This document shows, piece after piece, positions 31,640 through 43,935 of a stretch of 64,000 nt of DNA. The notes beneath the pieces were generated by a model that was not told the origin of the DNA, searched no databases, and saw only the letters and a list, made by a program, of their open reading frames with translations. Each line of letters begins with the position of its first letter. The stretch's first letter is position 1. The stretch is from Myotis daubentonii (Eukaryota > Chordata > Mammalia > Chiroptera > Vespertilionidae): positions 29,105,358-29,169,357 of the forward strand of contig NC_081841.1 in the NCBI RefSeq assembly GCF_963259705.1, in the 5' to 3' direction. The position numbers and the translations under genes were made by a program.

Positions 31640-31854
31640 CTCCCTAACTGGTTTGGCTCAGTGGATAGAGCGTCGGCCTGCGGACTGAAGGGTCCCATGT
31701 TCGATTCCGGTGAAGAGCATGTACCTTGGTTGTGGGCACATCCCCAGTAGGGGGTGTGCAGGAGGCGGCTGATCAATGTTTCTCTCTCATCGGTGTTTCT
31801 GACTCTCTATCCCTCTCCCTTCCTCTCTGTAAAAAATCAATAAAATATATTTAA
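31640..31854 (+). mobile_element. Ves SINE with best preserved pol III promoter
   Basis: Head TTTGGCTCAGTGGATAGAGC (A box), B box GTTCGATTC at 31,699-31,707, body CATGTACCTTGGTTGTGGGC, tail AATCAATAAAATATATTT. The duplication AAAAATAATGT (31629-31639 and 31855-31865) is exact. Most intact copy in the window, so probably among the youngest. Confidence 0.96.
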
Positions 31855-31865
31855 AAAAATAATGT

Positions 31866-34555
31866 TGATGACATATTAAGTATGTAAATATTAAACAGTA
31901 TATAAAAATAATTGAGAATATAATAGATATTTAAGAATTGTAAATAGAATTTTTTGAATATGTGCTATTCACATTTGATCATGTAAATGAGGTAATTGAA
32001 ATGTATGATGAGAAAGAAAATAATAGATGAGTCATAAGGGATTATTCACAATTTACATGGTACCAAATCTATCATAAATAAAATAGTTTTCAGAGAAATA
32101 ATTATATATGAAAAAAAACTTGTGGGAAAAACACTAGTTTGGAATACTGACAAAAATGGTTTGAATATTCCCATTGCCATTTTGAAATTAATCCTAACTG
32201 AGTTCCCATTATCTAACTTGTTAATAAAAAATATCTTTGTATAGGATTTTTATGATGGTAAATAAGAAGGATAACTTTAGAAGGTCTTGAATATATGGAA
32301 GTGATAAGGATGCAATGATAAAGGAGAAAGTTTAAACGACTTTGATGGTAGAAAATGAAGAAAATTTGCTTCCAACACTCTTGTCTTTTCCCATTTTAAT
32401 TTCTTTATTGTTTGGTAATTGGTTAGTTGCTCATGCTACTCGCACTCCCTAGAAACTCAAAGAAGAATCCCAGGATTCAAAGCTAAGCCTCAATATTTAC
32501 AAAGGTAATGAGCCTGTCAGCCATGGGAAGTCAAGTGTTCTTACTGTTTGGAATTGCTAACCTCAAACCTAACCTAACGGGACACCTTTCTTAGGGGATA
32601 ACAGTTCATTTGTCTTCATGCTAACTCTATCAAGAAATTTTCCTGTGCAGAAAACAGCTAGTTTCACTAAGCTCTGTATGTGCAGTGTTTTTTATGTAGT
32701 GCACTGACAGCCAGTAACCGAACCTAATCCGTCAAACTCATTTCACCTAAGACCTCGAGTATAACTCCAATTCTGATCCTTCAGGTAAAGGTGTCACTGA
32801 AGTACTTAGTTCCTGACCTTTTGTTTTTGAACATATACTACTCTGCAGTTCTGGGTAGGGGAAATGCATACTTCTCTTTGCACTGAGAAATATAGTCATT
32901 ATTTTTGGGTGTTGCATTATAAAATATAATATCTGCCCTATAATTTTATTACAATAGGTGCAAAATTCTCAAGCAGCTTTTGATGGAGTTGCTCCATTGC
33001 ACTAGGTTGGTTTACAGTTTAGTAAATCTCATGCTTTTATTCATTTTTTTTTATTCCATGGTTGAGTCTTTTGGAAATATTGCATTATTTTTGATAATAT
33101 TAAAAATATCAGATATTTTAATTTTGTCTGAAATTCAGAAATTAACCATAAGAATTTGGATGGATAGCGTTGATCTGTAAAAATATTAAATTCTTCTAAC
33201 TGTGCTATGTATTTTTAAAAGGTGTTTTGTGTAAGAAATGTGTGTGTGTACTTGCTCAATATTATTTCTGCCACCTATTCAAATGCCTAATTATTGAAAA
33301 AGCACTAAAACAGGCTTTTGAGAACTATTTCTGCCCCACAAAGTGATTGCCCTTTCCTTTTTCATTTGTTGGATGATTTGGTGTTTTCTAGGGAACAGAG
33401 ACCATTTACAAATATAGAAGGCTTTTGGTACTATTTGCTCTGTATATAGGAACTATGAAACAACAAAAAGAATGTGTAAAAACGTTGAAACCTAGTTTCA
33501 TGACTATCAGTGAGTTAGTTGAGGTTATTCTATTTTTAATGGTCTTACCTCAGAACAGTAAGATATCTGCTATATGACTACTATTTCATAGGGGAGTTGA
33601 TAACAATTTAGGAAACTTAAAACTTTGGGTCAATGTGTAAGTGTCTTTTTAAAAATGGCATATTACTATGGAATCTTTACTTATATTAGTTTTACTTTTA
33701 ACACTCAAAACCACATAATGGACCAAGTTTGACATTCAAAATTAGTTTCTAATACTGCTTCAAAACAAATGAGAACAGCAAACGTTCCCAGATTCAAATG
33801 ATTTTTAGAAGTTTTGCTTTTGAAAAAGACATAATTAAAACTAGCAAAAGTTATGTTACAAAATGCTGCCTACTTCCATTTCTTGGATCTTTAAGGGAAA
33901 CAAGATATTTTATTTTAAATTTATGAAAGAAGAGAGTATTCTTGTCTCTTGAATGTACTTCAATCTCTAAAAAAAACATGAATTTTATATGGATGCCAAA
34001 ACTTTAACACAATTATTATAAGAACAGAAATAACTCTTCAGACAATAATATTGACTATAGTCATAACTTCACAACAAATTACATTATAATTACATTATAC
34101 TCATTTTAATATCTTTAATATGAGTTAGAAATAAATGTTTGCAGATCCAAAGTTAAGTGTCTCATTTAAAGTAGCCTTACATATAACGAAAGTATATGTA
34201 CATTCTCTCCAATATGTGGGTCAATTTGGAAAAGAGTAGGGATTTAAATAAACACCCACTGTCTAATGAGACACATGAGATTAAAGTAAAACAATCTGCG
34301 AACCAATCAGCCTTATAAAGAAGATGGAAATGTTTTTACTGTGCTAAATCACTTGGAAAACTCCCCCCAAATCATAGGTTCAGTACAATTTTCTTTATCT
34401 TAAATAATGTTTGAATGCCATCTCCACAATAATTATGCTCTTACACTGTCCTGTCCTGACAACTCCATCTTTTTGAGCTGATCTCTGCATCACAAGAGAA
34501 TAAAAGCACCAGCCTCCTTAAATAAATAAACTCCAGCTTTGGCTTCCTGGTGGGT
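31866..34555. other. Long AT-rich repeat-poor stretch
   Basis: No element or gene recognised. Frames are at most about 66 residues. Confidence 0.4.
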
Positions 34556-34557
34556 CC

Positions 34558-34700
34558 TCAAGGGCATTAAAAAAAGTGCATAACCCATGGACACAGACAA
34601 TAGGATAGTGAAGGCCTGAGGTGGGGGTGGGAGCAGGCTAGAAGGGACCAGTGGGCACAAAAAGGAGACATATGTAATACTTTCAACAATAAAGATTAAA
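34558..34700 (+). mobile_element. L1 3' UTR fragment (bat-type)
   Basis: ACACAGACAATAGGATAGTG, GAAGGCCTGAGGTGGGG and TAATACTTTCAACAATAAAG match the same UTR block at 48840-49087, ending in an A-rich tail. Confidence 0.8.
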
Positions 34701-35184
34701 AAAATAATTCAGTCAACATAGTTGGTCCTTTTTATTTTGATAAGTATCATCAATATATTTATTCAGATAAAATATCAGTTTAAATGATCTTTTACGGGTG
34801 AATAAAATATGTTACTGAACAAATATTTTATTGGCTTCCTGTTAAATATAGCCTCAGAGTTCCTTACTTATACCAGTATATAAATCTCTACCTTTAAACT
34901 CTTCCTCAAAATTCTAGTTTTCTAATCGGCATAGTTTAGTGGTTTTTTTCTACTGTGCTTCTGCCTAGCTAGGTAGTCTCAACTTTCACTTCCAATCAAG
35001 ATTATTCATAAATTGACTAGATGATATTCTAAGATATTTTAAAGGCAGTGAGGAAAGGTATTTTTGGCCCCAAATACCGTGTTCACACTAGCTATGATCC
35101 TCATGTTTCTCATTCATGAATTCCTTTTTATGGATCAAAGCCATGCTTCTCTGAGAATGACTTATCATCAAATACATATCAGTC
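34701..35184. other. Unassigned AT-rich DNA
   Basis: Nothing recognised. Confidence 0.35.
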
Positions 35185-35740
35185 ATATCAATAAACATGT
35201 GTTGAGAGCCTTTTCTTTGGTAGCGAATGCAGAAGCTGGGTAAACCAAATTCATGTAATTCATATTAACATGCTTTAAAAAGGCATGAAGTGAAGCTGTA
35301 TCTGAGGGGTTGAATTAAAAAGTCATTTTGTCCTAAGAAGAAGAGTAGTGGGAAAATAAATTAAAGAAGTAAATGGGTGAGGGTACAGCAGGCTTTTGTT
35401 CCATCCTAAGGATTATGACCTTCATCCTGTAGGTGATAGAGTAACATTAAAGTAGTATAATGACTAGGTTAGCTTTTTAGTTCAGATCCATCATTTTACC
35501 AACAATTCAGAGGAAGTAGATTACAGGAGGACAAGTCTGGAGTGTGGTAGGTATTGGTTAGGAGGCTCTGGCAATCGTCTGACATTGAATAAGGGCGTTG
35601 GTAAAATGTAAGGAGAGAAGATGACAGATGTGAGGAGTGAAAAGCAAACCATATTTTCTTTCCATTAATATTTTGTGTAAATTGATTTGTTAGATTAGAG
35701 GAGCACAGGACAAGGAGAAGGAAAACTGTGTGCATGTAAT
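35185..35740 (-). mobile_element. L2 LINE remnant, antisense
   Basis: Begins TATCAATAAACATGTGTTGA and continues with GGATTATGACCTTCATCC and GGTTAGGAGGCTCTGGCAAT in antisense L2 order. Confidence 0.6.
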
Positions 35741-37701
35741 AGACTAGTGGTGAAGAGTAAATAAGTTAATATACAAGGGCAATACTATAAATTATCTGCT
35801 ACTACTACTACTGCTACTATTACCATCATCATTATCATCATCAGAGGGCAAGAAAGTAAAAACCTGAATGACTTGCTGACCTAACAGACAGCATCAGAGG
35901 AGAGCTGCACTCATGGTCTGGATCCTTGGGACGTGGATCTGCTGGAGGGACATGTGCCCCAAAGAGAAAGCATCTAAGAAAGGGATTCTTAGTTTTGGAC
36001 AAGAGGAAACTGTCTGGCAGGATAAAACTAGTGCATCAAAGGATCACAGTAGAAGCAGAGTGTGTTCCATGTCATTCCTGGAAGGAAAAAAAGGAGATGC
36101 TTGGATTAGCCACAGCTTCTGCTTGTCCCCTAAGTTACAGAAGGATGCCTCAGAACCCCTGAAAATGTGTCACTGCATTCTGTCTTCCGCCATGCTCTGA
36201 GTGTACGTGATGTAGATGCGAGAGCATGTGGCTAGAAGTCCATAGAAGTGCCACATGTACATTCCATCAGCATTTTGCTTTGCTCAAGGATTTTTGCTGG
36301 ACCTAAAAAAAACAACCCTCTGATCTGTTTGGAAAGAGGATTTGCATTTGCAAATAGATTTGCAGGCAGATCCAACAAACAGCACTTTGCCATTTGCAAA
36401 TCCACTTGCAACATCTGGGTCCTGGTCTAGCCCCCAAATTCTTATGTAAGTGGACGCCCCTAGGATCATAGTTTAGACAAGATTTTTAAAATCCAGATAA
36501 ATGTTAAGTCATTTGCACAGCTTTTGTTTTGAAAGCACAACCTATTCTGTTAACAAAATAAAAGGACAAGAAGAATTATCTTTTCTGTTAAAAGATAAAT
36601 AAGTGAAATCAATAAAGAAACAACAATAAAAGCACCTTGACTTTGTTAACTGGAGAAAGACTGTGTGACATGTCAATGAAACAAGCTTGCTAATGAGGGT
36701 TTTAATTTAGACTTAAATTCTACCTATTCTCCTAGTGGTAATAGAAATCTTAAATTAAAAATGTATTGACTACTTATTTTTTTGTGGATCTGAAATTATA
36801 TTCCTTATGTCACTTTTTTATATAAGAAATAAACTAGTGAGGTTCTTCCCTATTTAAAAAAAGAGTATTATAATATAGTCAATATAAGATTTACTCAGAC
36901 TAAATTTACACTGTACTAGTAGACTATAAGAATTCCATTAATGCTTCATTGATATCATCAATGAAGGAAAAGGCAAAATGGATGCATTGCTTCTGCTCCA
37001 CTGGGTCTGTAATGAAGCAGCATTATAGCAGCTGCTGTCTTTTTAAGCGGCTTTTTTTTTTCTTTTCTCCAAGGCATCACTTGTTATATTGCAAAAATTT
37101 CCAGGAAAATATCTTTTGACATTATGGCTCTTCCCCTGTATTATCTGTATTTTTTTTCAGGAACCATGGCCTTCTACTTGCCACTGTGGTGCTATGTGGT
37201 AATTTGAAATGTGCAATGGAAATTCCAAATGGAAAAGAACAGTTTGAAATTGATCCTGCCTAAAGCATCTATGCCAACGAATCTGAATATTTTAGGAATG
37301 TTGTCCATTAGAATGTCTCTTTGACTTTAGCAATTTGATGGAGAACTTGCTACAGGAGTGGACATCTCAGTTATATTTTCACATCCTTCATTTGAAAAAA
37401 GAAAAGTACAGTTCTTGTTTCAGCTGTTGGTCTGACACTGATTATCATGACCAAATCCTCATGCAACAATTCATTCTGCTAAGGTGGCCAGGTCTTTTAA
37501 GTTTAGTTCATTTTGTGTGTTGTATGTATATGTGTGTGCATATGTGGGTGTGTGCATGATTTTGATAACTTTTATACACCCACCCCAAAGGATAGGAAAT
37601 ATTTCAAAGCTAATATTTTTAAATGAGGGAATTTACACTTTCCACATTAATAAGAAATGGGCATCCACATTAATAAGAAATATGGACAACACATATAAAG
37701 G

Positions 37702-37702
<1 letters not shown>
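35741..37702. other. Unassigned stretch, small simple repeats
   Basis: A degenerate (CTA)n/(ATC)n tract lies at 35,798-35,843. Two exact copies of ATTTGCAAAT lie near 36,348 and 36,393 within a short TTTGC-rich patch. Frames of 78-95 residues at 35,913-36,200 overlap each other and show no domain. No gene supported. Confidence 0.4.

Positions 37703-37742
<40 letters not shown>
37703..37742. repeat. (TA)n microsatellite
   Basis: About 20 TA units, 30 bp before the Helitron start. Confidence 0.95.
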
Positions 37743-37743
<1 letters not shown>

Positions 37744-37770
37744 TAATAAAATATATATATATCTAATCTA

Positions 37771-38220
37771 TCCTATCTAATAAAGAGTTAATATGCAAAT
37801 TGACCATCACTCCAACACACAAGATGGCTGCCCCCATGTGAACACAAGATGGCCACCACAAGATGGCCAGCAGGGGAGGGAAGTTGGGAGGGACCAGGCC
37901 GGCAGGGGAGGGCATTTGGAGGCCACCAGGCCTGCAGGGCAGGGCAGTTAAGGGTTACCAGGCCAGCAGGGGAGGGCAGTTAAGGGTGACCAGGCCGGCA
38001 GGGGAGGGAAATTAAGGGCGACTGGGCTGGCAGGGGAGCAGTTAGGCATCAATCAGGCAGGCAGGCGAGCAATTGTGAGAGGGATGTCCGACTGCCCATT
38101 TAGGCCCAATCCCACCAAATGGGCAGTCGGACATCTCTTGAGGGGTTCCAGATTGGAGAGGGTGCAAGCTGGGCTGAGGGACACACCCCTGTGAACAAAT
38201 TTCGTGCACCGGGCCTCTAA
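37771..38220 (+). mobile_element. HeliBat-type Helitron ending CTAA
   Basis: Starts TCCTATCTAATAAAGAGTTA after A (37770). The hairpin GTGAACAAATTTCGTGCAC is followed by CTAA (38217-38220) and T. CTAA still fits the general Helitron CTRR end. The interior has repeats of GGCAGGGGAGGGCAGTTAAG and a CCATTTGGTGGG dyad module. Confidence 0.92.
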
Positions 38221-38519
38221 TATATATGTATATATAAAATGAATGCTCTGGATTGGCTTAAAAGAAAAGAAATAAAAGCATTGCTTGAACAATGAGTGTA
38301 CTTAAGCTACCTTTCTAAAATGTAACCTTTAAAAGGTAAATTTCCAGTTTTCCCATGATCTAAAAATATCTGGCATACTATAGATTTCCAAAATATGCTC
38401 TCCTGATTTTCAACCTTAATTCCCCTGAATTCCCCAATTTTATGTTGATTTTTTACGGACATGACTTTTAGGTGATCTAGCTTAATATTAGGGTATCTAA
38501 TAATGATTCTTCTTTTACT

Positions 38520-39460
38520 CTCTATCCATAGAAACCTCTGCTTCTCTCATACCTGCCAATGACATATTTCAGTGACTGGTATCACCATTTACCTATTGCC
38601 AACACCAGTCACTTGGATGACATCCTGGATTCCTTCTTCTTACTTTACATTAAATCAGTAATCACCTTGACCTATTAATTTACCATATGACACAGTTCTC
38701 AATTCTATTTGTTATTCTTCACCATCCTGTCATGCTTTAAATTTAGACTCTCAGTACTCTTCCCTTTGATTATTGATTATTCCTTTTGATTATACATCAA
38801 AAGTTTACCTTTCTTAGTCTTGCTTATTTCTTTCTAATTCATTCTTTACACAATTGTCAATGACCTTTCTGAAATGTCAAACTGACTACGTCACTCATTT
38901 ACTTTTAAAGATATTAGTGGTTTCCCATTATGTTTACATGAAATCTGAACTATAGCTTATGCAATGTCCTTCATTATCTGCCTCCCGGCTCCTTCCCAGA
39001 TGACTTTTTTCTTTATCCATATTGATTCCATATGAAACTGCTTGCATTTAGTTCCTCAAATGTGCCATACCTTTTCTTGCCTCTTTGTGTTTGTGTGTCT
39101 TACTCCCTATGCATGGAATGTTTTTTGCTATCCATAATCAGTTCCAATATTTCAACACTCAATACAAGGCATCATCTCCTCTTTGAAGTGTTCCCTGATC
39201 TCCATGCTGTCGTTTTGGTTTCTACATGTCATCTGTGTAGGCCTTAGGACTACCTCATAATATAATGCTTATTTACTTGTTCCTTATACTAAAATGTGAT
39301 CTTGTTGGTGGTGAAGAATGTGTCTTAAATCTCTACCCCCAGCAGCTGTCTTTATGCTTGACTCTTAAAATGTATTCATTTATTCAATAAATATGAGTTG
39401 AGTAGTTATTATTTGTCAGGAATTATTCTAGTCATTGGAATAAATAATGAGCAAAACGAA
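38520..39460 (+). mobile_element. L2 LINE remnant, sense
   Basis: TGACTACGTCACTCATTTAC, GTGGTTTCCCATTATGTTTA, GCATGGAATGTTTTTTGC and GAAGTGTTCCCTGATCTCC are sense L2 3' blocks in order. The last 90 bp (TTTATTCAATAAATATGAGT) seem to belong to another, antisense L2 tail. Confidence 0.7.
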
Positions 39461-39698
39461 GCTCCTATATTATGGGTTGAATTGTCTCCCAAATTTCAGG
39501 TAAGTTTCTTTGGTTGGTAAAACACTGTGCATATTGTCACACATCATTTTGGTGGAAAGTTAACGGTATCCAAGGCTGTGATGGGATAGAACAAGTGAGA
39601 AATCTGCACATGGAACTATCCTGGACTCTGCCCCGTGACCCTTGGTGATTTTAATCTGTCTTTTCATTGTGATACATCATAACTATAACAACTTTCAG

Positions 39699-39901
39699 CC
39701 TGGCTGGCATGACTCAGTGGTTAAGCATTGACCTATGAACCAGGAGGTCAGGGTTTGATTCCCAGTTAGAGCACATGCCCAGGTTGCAGGCTCTATCCCC
39801 AGTGAGGGGCTGCAGGAGGCAGCCAATCAATGATTCTCTCCCATCATTGGTGTTTCTATCCATTTCCCTCTGAAATAAATAAAAATATATTTTAAAAAAA
39901 C
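39699..39901 (+). mobile_element. Ves SINE
   Basis: CATGACTCAGTGGTTAAGCA head, GTTTGATTCCCAGTTAGAGC B-box region, GGAGGCAGCCAATCAATGAT. The duplication AACAACTTTCAG lies at 39687-39698 and 39902-39913. Confidence 0.94.
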
Positions 39902-40069
39902 AACAACTTTCAGTCAACTTGGTGGTTCCTTTTAGCAAATTATTGAATCTGAATATAGTCTTGGGAACCTACACATTTTCAGGTCATATCAGAAGTGAGT
40001 GTTTGGGGACCTCCCTGGTTTTTCAAAAGCTAATAAATGTAGAGGTCACAGTAAATACTTGTGAACATC

Positions 40070-40205
40070 ACTGTTCTTTCCACAACTTTCCACAGTCTAT
40101 TTCCAACACAGCATCCAGAGAAATCTTTTAAAAATGTAAATTATCTTATTTTTCTGTTCAAAACTCTCCAATGACTTCCTAGCTTTTACAGGATGGAAAG
40201 CCTAT
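40070..40205 (+). mobile_element. L2 LINE fragment, sense
   Basis: CAACACAGCATCCAGAGAAA, CAAAACTCTCCAATGACTTC and GGATGGAAAGCCTA fit L2 in order. Confidence 0.55.
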
Positions 40206-40685
40206 AAAGTGTTAAAATGGGTTACAAAGGATATATTTACTACTAGAGGCCTGGTGCCCGAATTCATGCATAGGTGGTGTCCCTCAGCCTGGCCGGTTAT
40301 TGGGGCCAATTGAGGGGTTGGGGGAGGTGACCAGCCACGGGAGGTTGACCAGCTGTGGGAGGTTGGCTGTGGGAGCGCATTGACCACCACGGGGCAGCTC
40401 CTGCATTGAGCGTCTGCCCCCTGGTGGTCAGTGTGCATCATAGCAACTGGTCAACCAGTCATTCAGTTGTTCAGTCACTTAGACTTTTCTATACACTGAG
40501 TAGCCAGATTATTATGAGCACCTGACGTTTGTAGGCAAATTAGCTATAATTTTGTGCTGAAGTTCCTAGAGGACCAGACCATTATAAATAGGGAAGCAAG
40601 TTGTTTACCATGACAGTAGAAGTGATTTTTATCTGAAGATATGGGTAAACAATGCGATTTAACTTCCTTTGAACATGGGATATAT

Positions 40686-41481
40686 ATATGTGGCCAGATT
40701 ATTATGACCACCTGACGTTTGTAGGCAAATTAGCCATACACTGCATCATATGGGATATGGAAGCGGAAGGCCTGTTCGAACACCTTTGCTGTCTGCAGTT
40801 ACCAAGATAAAACATCACCAATTCGCACAGTAACACAAGGATTGGACGGTCAAGCATTGGAAAAAAGTTATGTGGTCCGATGAATCACATTTCCAGTTGC
40901 ATCATGCAGATGGCAGAGTGAGAATTTGGCAGAAACAGCATGAAAGCATGCACCCCACATGCATGAGTACAACCCTTCAAGCTGGTGGGGGCAGTGTTAT
41001 GGTTTGGGGCATGTTTTTCTGGCATGATTTGGGCCCTTTAATTCATGTGGAGCAATGTCTGAATAGCACAACATACCTAAGTATGGTTCATCCTATCATG
41101 TTGATGGCGTATCCCAATGGAGATGGCTTCTTCCAACAAGACAATGCGCCATGCCATGGTGCTCATATTGTGCAGGAATAGTTTCAAGAACATGAGGGAG
41201 ACTTTATCTTGCTTAGGCGGTGCCCACAATCACCATATCTCAATCCAGTTGAGCATTTGTGGGATGAAATTAAAAGAGCCATCAGGCAGCTGGTTCCACA
41301 ACCATCAAATCTCACAGAACTGGACAGTGCTATTCATCAGGCATGGTGTCAGATTCCTTGCATCACCTTTCAACATCTTGTGGAGTCAATGCCAAGAAGA
41401 ATCGCCGCAGTATGGAAGGTAAAAGGTGGCCCAACAAAGTACTGATGGTGTGGTCATAATAATTTGGCCACTCACGTTCAA
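40686..41481 (+). mobile_element. Inner Tc1-like element with transposase remnant
   Basis: The inner ends TGGCCAGATTATTATGACCA and, inverted, TGGCCAAATTATTATGACCA are related to but distinct from the outer ends. They meet TATA-rich sequence at the midpoint of the outer palindrome. The N-terminal half of the transposase gene is deleted, so it is about 800 bp long. Confidence 0.75.
40738..41445 (+). pseudogene. Tc1/mariner transposase, C-terminal half, DD36E
   Basis: Cut-and-paste DNA transposase remnant. The catalytic triad is visible: D in WSDESHF (codon 40,879), D in QQDNAPCH (codon 41,140) and E in SPYLNPVEHLW (codon 41,251). Thirty-six residues separate the second D from E, not the 34 of classic Tc1, so this is DD36E, as in the described Incomer family (name from memory). 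The GGGSVMVWG block lies between. Stops occur at 40,831 and 41,179 (TAG) and the frame ends at TGA 41,443. The N-terminal DNA-binding domain is absent. Long stretches between the stops remain open, suggesting fairly recent decay. Not functional. Confidence 0.9.
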
Positions 41482-41689
41482 ATATATCCCACTTTCAAAG
41501 GCTGTTAAATTGCGTTGTTTACCCATATCTTCAGAAAAATATCACTTCTACTGTCGTGGTAAACAACCTGCTTCCCTATTTATAATAGTCTAGCCCTCTA
41601 GCAACTTCAGCGCAAAATTATAGCTAATTTGCCTACAAATGTCAGGTGCTCATAATAATCTGACCACTCAGTGTATATAGATGACCTCA

Positions 41690-42940
41690 TGCAAACTGTG
41701 TGATCTCAGTACCAACTGCTTTCTCTGACCATATGCTGAATATTGCATAACTGGACTTTCTTGACCATACCAAGCATGCATCTGTCTTAGGGATTTTGAA
41801 TTTTCATTTTCCTTTGTCCTTAATATTAATTTTACTGCTTCCCCATTTATCACTACCCTGTTACCCTTTCCAATACCTCCTAACTGAAGGTGTCCCTAAT
41901 TTCCCATAGTAATTTCCATAGGGCCATGCTCCATGCAAACATTATGCTAATAGCGCTGTTTTCCATTGCTCATCTGCCTGACTGTAGAGCCAAATCATTG
42001 CCCACCATTCACGAGTCTGTAAAAACCCAAAATAGTGGGCTTTTATGATTATTCAATTCTCCCATCACGAAAAGAAAACTGCATGCAAAATCAGTCTTTG
42101 AATCTGTTGGTCTTAGTGACATAGTATTTCAAATAGGATGCTGTTTTTGCACCTTGGAACTGCCATCTATAAACCAAGTAGCCTTTTATAGGTCAATAGA
42201 GGTCTGTTCATTGACACCAACCATTTGATTATAGCATTGTCAGCTCCTCATGTGGTTCCAAAGTGAGCCTTTGAAAGAGAGGCTACCTGCTTAAGAATGC
42301 AATGAATGCCTCTTTCCATTTCCGCCATAGCATGTTTCTTTATAAACCATTTCTATGTTATCATGAAGTTTTTCGCACTGCCATCTTGGTAAGCACCTTT
42401 GTCAGCAACACCCAAAGCATTATGAGTCTTTCAGTTTTCAAGTTCAATTTATGTCTTTCAGTTAAAGGAGTGGTTTCAATGAATGATTATTACTATTTAC
42501 TAGTAAATCAATTTGATAAATGTATGTAATAGAAATTAGGCTAAATATCATTCTTGAAACAAACTGAAATTCTCCAACATGATAGCTTTGAAAATGTGTC
42601 TCTTTTGCATGGTTACCTCAGCAAGTCCATGGTTATTTTCCACTCAAACACTTTCTATAACTCAAGAAGCCTAATTTCAGTAATCCAATTACTTTAATTA
42701 ATTGCACATATCTTACTTATTCTCCCTCTAATTAACTTGTTAATATAATATGATATGAATATTATGTTTTAAAAAATCATTTCCTTTAAAAAATAGAAAG
42801 ATCACAAAAGCAGAAAAAATTAGATTAAATGATCTGTCTAAAAGTGGAATTATAGAACAATAAAAAAAGAGAATATAAACCGAAGCTGTTAGATGTATTA
42901 CAATTAATAACTGGGAAGCCATTCATGGAGAATTAACCTA
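41690..42940. other. Unassigned DNA
   Basis: No repeat family or coding signal recognised. Confidence 0.35.
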
Positions 42941-42944
42941 AATT

Positions 42945-43545
42945 GATTCATTCATTCAGGAAATGTTTATTGAATAACTACTATATCCAGATACTGAGCT
43001 AGGCACATGGGTTAAATTAGAGACCAATAAACTAAGATTACTGCCTTTGTTGAGGTTACATTCTGGTAGGCAGAGAGAAGCAATAAATAACATCTATTTA
43101 AATATTAAATTACATAGTATTTTATAAGGTAATACATGCTCTGGGGAAAAAAGTTAGACCAGAAAGCAGGTATACATTGAGAGGGTGATATTTGAGCAAA
43201 ATTTTGAAGGAGGAAGAGATTATTCATGTTTATGTCTTAGCAGAAGAATATTTCAAACAGAATAAACAGCTCAGAGGTTCTAGGATGAAATGTACCTGGT
43301 ATGTTGGGGAATGTAAGATAGCACCATTTGACCAGGGTAAGAACAGCAGAGGATGAAGACATGTCATAGAGGACCAGATCACTCAAGTCCTTGGGTCCTT
43401 TTATGAGGAAATTGGATTTAGCTGAGAGTAATTGAGGAGTTATTGGAAGGTTTGAAGGAGAATAACATTGATATGGTTTATGTCTTCAAGAATCACTGTG
43501 ACTGCCGTGTTAGAAATAGATAGTAGGGAGTAGGACACAGGAATA
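42945..43545 (-). mobile_element. L2 LINE remnant, antisense, 3' end included
   Basis: TTCATTCATTCAGGAAATGT then TTATTGAATAACTACTATAT is the antisense L2 tail. GAGGTTACATTCTGGTAGGC, GGACCAGATCACTCAAGTCC and ATCACTGTGACTGCCGTGTT follow in order. Confidence 0.75.
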
Positions 43546-43652
43546 AACTAGGAAACTAGATAGGAGACCCACTGGTTAGTTTTACGTGTAAAGTTGGCTG
43601 GGAAATAGCACCTAGTTATTCTTTTAAATACTAATCCAGGGGTTACTGCGAA

Positions 43653-43703
43653 GGTAATACCTACCTTCCACAGGTAATACCTACCATAGGTAATACCTAC
43701 CTG
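43653..43703. repeat. Short tandem repeat, GGTAATACCTACC x3
   Basis: Three near-exact copies of a 13-bp core with 3-6 bp spacers. Confidence 0.9.
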
Positions 43704-43856
43704 TGGTTAACATCACCTATCAGTTGACTAAGTCAAGGATATTACCCTCAATAATGTGAGTGGGCCTCATCCAGTTAGTTGATGGCCTTAAGAGCAAAAT
43801 CTGAAATTGCACTAAGTAGAAGAAATTCTACTTCAACACTGCGGCATCAACTACTG

Positions 43857-43920
<64 letters not shown>

Positions 43921-43935
43921 CACACACACACACAT
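43857..43935. repeat. (TA)n(CA)n compound microsatellite
   Basis: About 30 TA units then about 8 CA units. They generate a spurious Tyr-Ile frame. Confidence 0.96.

Larger units (their letters stand above)
40494..41673. mobile_element. Tc1-like palindromic MITE (outer element)
   Basis: CACTGAGTAGCCAGATTATT to its inverted copy ending AGTG, flanked by TA at 40492-40493 and 41674-41675. The arms, about 40494-40685 and 41482-41673, are near-complementary over about 190 bp, giving a long-armed fold-back element. A second Tc1 copy occupies its centre. Confidence 0.88.
40243..41681 (-). mobile_element. HeliBat-type Helitron interrupted by Tc1
   Basis: CTAG at 40243 with a decayed hairpin (GGTGCCCGAATTCATGCAT). 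The module GAGCGTCTGCCCCCTGGTGG is present. Its 5' terminus is cut: CTTTTCTATA (to 40493) continues at 41,676 with TATAGA before T (41,682). Removing 40494-41675 leaves a normal ~257-bp Helitron. Confidence 0.85.

Noticed and set aside
31640..31854. tRNA-like A and B boxes
   Set aside because: They belong to the tRNA-derived head of a Ves SINE with tail and target duplication. No cloverleaf for a real tRNA gene.
35913..36200. 95-residue frame with mixed composition
   Set aside because: A second frame is open over the same bases and no domain or splice context is visible.
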